From JAENVU01 sp031430375 (lineage in GTDB: Bacteria; Actinomycetota; Acidimicrobiia; IMCC26256; JAENVU01): DNA of 30,123 bases. The DNA is taken from positions 1 to 30,123 of the forward strand of contig JANPBJ010000152.1 in NCBI GenBank assembly GCA_031430375.1, in the 5' to 3' direction. The position numbers and the translations under genes were made by a program. This document shows, in pieces, positions 28,147 to 30,123 of this stretch (position 1 is the stretch's first letter; each line of letters starts with the position of its first letter). A model generated the notes under the pieces. It ran no database searches and was not told the origin of the DNA. It saw only the letters and a program-made list of their open reading frames with translations.

Positions 28147-28812
28147 GTGCGCGACGATGCACCGATGGACGTCGCCGCGGCCCGAACCGTGCTCGGGGTG
28201 AATCACGGTGCGGAGTGGCCCGAGGTGCGGGCGATGTATCTCCGGTTGATCCGGCGCCATCATCCGGACGTTGCGGTGGATCTGGCCGACGCCGGAATCC
28301 GCACGTTGCGCACGGCCCAGATTACCGAGGCGTTTGCCATCTTGGTCGCCGCGGAACCTCGGGAGTCGGTTCGCGCTCCGGGTCGGGATGGAAGCCCACG
28401 GCCAGATGCCAAGACCGCAGCTGACGCCGAAGCAGCATCCGCGACTGATTCGCCCGGTGGAGCGGTGTTTCGCCATCCGGCGGTGGGAGCAGATGACACT
28501 CGCACCGTGCTGCTCGATGCCGCACCACTGGATGCGTTCCTCGCGTTGCACGAGGTGTTCTCGATCCTTGGAACGGTGTCGTATCTCGACCGATTCAGTC
28601 TTGTCTTGGAAACGATCGTCGTCCCCATGCCGGGGCGAGCCACGTCGTTGCTGGCCTGGCTCGAGACCGAAGCGCTCGGTGATCGGTCCGTGACCACCGT
28701 GATCATCTGCGTCGAGTCTTTGGGGGGACACCCGCCGGCCGATCTCGATGTGCTGGTCGATCGGATAGCGGAACTGCTGGCGTCCCCCCGTCCCCCCGCG
28801 GGCTCCGCCTAA
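28147..28812 (+). CDS. J-domain (DnaJ-like) protein of unknown function
   Basis: A 221-residue protein with an N-terminal J domain (about 8-70) that includes the HPD tripeptide (39-41) in RLIRRHHPDVAVD, the motif that stimulates DnaK ATPase. It lacks the Gly/Phe region and zinc fingers of DnaJ. A disordered Ala/Asp/Pro-rich linker (about 72-115) is followed by a C-terminal domain with alternating hydrophobic segments (TVLLDAAPLDAFLALHEVFSILGTVSYL, SVTTVIICVESLG) that I do not recognise. GTG 28147 has GGAG ten bases upstream; ATG 28165 is possible and removes only six residues. The C-terminal domain probably defines which client is presented to DnaK. Confidence 0.75.
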   Translation: MRDDAPMDVAAARTVLGVNHGAEWPEVRAMYLRLIRRHHPDVAVDLADAGIRTLRTAQITEAFAILVAAEPRESVRAPGRDGSPRPDAKTAADAEAASATDSPGGAVFRHPAVGADDTRTVLLDAAPLDAFLALHEVFSILGTVSYLDRFSLVLETIVVPMPGRATSLLAWLETEALGDRSVTTVIICVESLGGHPPADLDVLVDRIAELLASPRPPAGSA

Positions 28813-28865
28813 CGTCTGCGCAGCTCGACGGACCGGTTGGCACCGGGGAGATCCGATCCGCGTCC

Positions 28866-28871
28866 AGGAGG
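28866..28871 (+). promoter_or_regulatory. Strong ribosome-binding site AGGAGG
   Basis: A perfect AGGAGG four bases before the ATG at 28876, the strongest such site in the window. It decides this start over an in-frame ATG at 28837. Confidence 0.8.
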
Positions 28872-28875
28872 AAAC

Positions 28876-29988
28876 ATGGCTGTTCCGCTCGATGAGTATC
28901 CGATCCATCAGGCGCCGCTCTCAATGGCGTACATGGACACCAGTGATCGCAATGCGTATGACCGCTGCTACTTGAACGCGCACGACCGCAGTGGCGACGT
29001 GTTTCTCATTACCGGTCTCGGGATGTATCCGAACCTGGGTGTCATCGATGCGTACGCCACCGTTCGACGTGGTGATCGCCAGTATGCGATCCGTACCTCC
29101 GACGCCCTGGGTGAGGATCGGATGCACCAGGAGGTGGGTCCGTATCGGGTGGAGGTGATCAAACCTCTCCAGAAACTCCGCCTGATCTGCGACGCGGACG
29201 ACCACGGCATCGGTTTCGACATGACGTGGGAAGGTTCCTTTCCGGTCCTCGACGAGACCCGCCACCGTTGGCGACGCAACGAGCGAATCAATCTCGACGC
29301 GCAGCGGTTCGCTCAGGTTGGGACGTGGGAGGGCGTGCTTCGGGTCGACGGAGAAGAACTCGCGGTCACGCCGGACCGGTGGGTCGGCACCCGCGATCGC
29401 TCGTGGGGTATCCGCGGGGTGGGTGAAGCCGAACCCCCAGGTCGGGGCGGCGACGAACCGATCGAGGGTTTCTGGTGGCTCTACGTGCCGATGCGGTTCG
29501 ATGATTTCGCGATCGTGCTCATTCTCCAAGAAGAGCCGGACGGCACCCGCGTCATGAACGACGCGGTACGGGTCTGGCCGGAGTCGGCGGGCCGGCGTCC
29601 CGAGCAGCTGGGCTGGCCGGAGGTCGACATCCACTACGCGTCCGGGACGCGGATACCCACGGGTGCGAGCATCACCCTCACCGAGCGGGGCGGGAACGCA
29701 CTCCAGCTGGAGGTGGACTCGCTCGGCTATGTGGCCCTGAACATCGGCGCCGGGTATGGCGGCGATCCTGATTGGACCCATGGTCAGTGGCGAGGTCGCG
29801 GTTTCGTGGAAGGTGCGGTGTATGACCTCACGGATCCGGCCGTCTTCGGCCGGGCCGCGTTCAGCGTGATCGACCACGTGGGCCGAGCCACCCTCGGCGG
29901 TCAGGAAGGCTGGGGACTCTTCGAACACGGCTGCTTCGGCCGCCACGATCCCTCCGGCTTCGCCGACTACATGTCGGTCGCGCCCTAA
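28876..29988 (+). CDS. Conserved protein of unknown function (possibly AttH/CrtC-like beta-barrel)
   Basis: A 370-residue soluble protein without a signal peptide. It is rich in beta-strand-like segments with many aromatic residues: DVFLITGLGMYPNLGVIDAYATVR, GIGFDMTWEGSFPVLDE, DRSWGIRGVG and FWWLYVPMRFDDFAIVLILQEE. The pattern (two sheets of antiparallel strands, a WG-rich central motif) recalls lipocalin-like AttH/CrtC-type proteins, which include hydratases and isomerases of hydrophobic substrates. I hold that resemblance only loosely. It follows the J-domain gene by 63 bases with a strong ribosome-binding site. Its place among lipid- and CoA-active enzymes would suit binding or conversion of a lipid, which is a guess. 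Confidence 0.7.
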   Translation: MAVPLDEYPIHQAPLSMAYMDTSDRNAYDRCYLNAHDRSGDVFLITGLGMYPNLGVIDAYATVRRGDRQYAIRTSDALGEDRMHQEVGPYRVEVIKPLQKLRLICDADDHGIGFDMTWEGSFPVLDETRHRWRRNERINLDAQRFAQVGTWEGVLRVDGEELAVTPDRWVGTRDRSWGIRGVGEAEPPGRGGDEPIEGFWWLYVPMRFDDFAIVLILQEEPDGTRVMNDAVRVWPESAGRRPEQLGWPEVDIHYASGTRIPTGASITLTERGGNALQLEVDSLGYVALNIGAGYGGDPDWTHGQWRGRGFVEGAVYDLTDPAVFGRAAFSVIDHVGRATLGGQEGWGLFEHGCFGRHDPSGFADYMSVAP

Positions 29989-30076
29989 TGGGGGTCGACT
30001 GTCCTGGCCTCTTGGGGCGAGGATGGTCTCCGAGCCGCCGGCTGGTCAGCACTCCTTCGCCCTGGACTTCGAGTCC

Positions 30077-30082
30077 TAGAGT
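30077..30082 (+). promoter_or_regulatory. Putative -10 box (TAGAGT) at the right edge
   Basis: TAGAGT matches TANNNT and is followed by six bases (TAGATC) and then GTG at 30089, the same geometry as other probable leaderless genes in this window. Confidence 0.35.
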
Positions 30083-30088
30083 TAGATC

Positions 30089-30123
30089 GTGCGCCGGTCG
30101 GTCGGTGAGGTCGGCCTTGGATA
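30089..30123 (+). CDS. Possible start of a leaderless gene, cut by the right edge
   Basis: GTG followed by codons for RRSVGEVGLG up to the edge, with no stop. Support is only the TAGAGT box spaced as for a leaderless transcript. The product cannot be recognised from eleven residues. Confidence 0.25.
   Translation, partial: MRRSVGEVGLG

Overview
This is a GC-rich, densely coding window from what looks like a high-GC actinobacterium. Supporting signs are a homologue of the mycothiol-dependent nitroreductase Rv2466c, two luciferase-like oxidoreductases of the kind that use F420 in this phylum, a mycobacterial-type thiolase-like protein (TLP1), frequent GTG starts, ATGA/GTGA/TAATG gene couplings, and several start codons sitting 6-7 bases after a TANNNT -10 box (leaderless mRNA style). 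The accessory gene set (acyl-CoA, Rieske, P450 and ferredoxin oxidoreductase enzymes) would suit an Acidimicrobiia-like environmental actinobacterium, but the lineage is an inference. I see no phage, IS, CRISPR or secretion genes.

Layout. (1) 1-1960, leftward: Rrf2-type regulator, cysQ and cysD (cut by the window edge), a sulfate-activation operon with a 25-codon ORF squeezed between cysQ and cysD. (2) 2097-5559, rightward: enoyl-CoA hydratase, TLP1 and cytochrome P450, coupled through TAATG junctions. (3) 5556-10099, leftward: TetR regulator, a four-subunit 2-oxoacid:ferredoxin oxidoreductase (gamma, delta, alpha, beta) and an acyl-CoA dehydrogenase. Divergent from it is an AMP-forming acyl-CoA ligase coupled to dut (10167-12103). 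(4) 12169-15226, rightward: an F420-type oxidoreductase and a large FUSC-like membrane protein. (5) 15381-16984, leftward: a second F420-type oxidoreductase and an alpha/beta hydrolase. (6) 17036-17110: tRNA-Gly(GCC), followed by two hairpins. (7) 17418-20484: a helix-turn-helix/Mop regulator and modABC, molybdate uptake; then an Rv2466c-like enzyme and a possible 38-aa protein. (8) 21323-23633, leftward: beta-carbonic anhydrase, SsuD-like monooxygenase and a glutamine-amidotransferase-like protein. (9) 23709-25034: Rieske oxygenase alpha subunit. (10) 25058-28017, leftward: GlcD-like FAD oxidase and an acetolactate-synthase-like ThDP enzyme. (11) 28147-29988: a J-domain protein and a conserved protein of unknown function; a possible leaderless gene begins at 30089.

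How the genes may work together. Regions 2 and 3 contain parts that could chain together: a 2-oxoacid is converted to an acyl-CoA (ferredoxin oxidoreductase) or an acid is activated by the ligase, the acyl-CoA is desaturated (acyl-CoA dehydrogenase), hydrated (enoyl-CoA hydratase), and carbon-carbon bond chemistry may follow (TLP1). The TetR gene lies between the ferredoxin-oxidoreductase operon and the ligase and is the likely local regulator. The sulfur theme (cysQ/cysD and the SsuD-like enzyme) and the molybdate theme (mop-modABC) are standard uptake and assimilation modules. No wholly new multi-gene system stands out. The most unusual items are the leaderless promoter pattern, the micro-ORF or frameshift at cysD, the CPWA active site of the Rv2466c homologue, the HTH-Mop regulator, the His-rich repeat tail of the oxidoreductase beta subunit, and the carbonic anhydrase/SsuD-like/amidotransferase operon.
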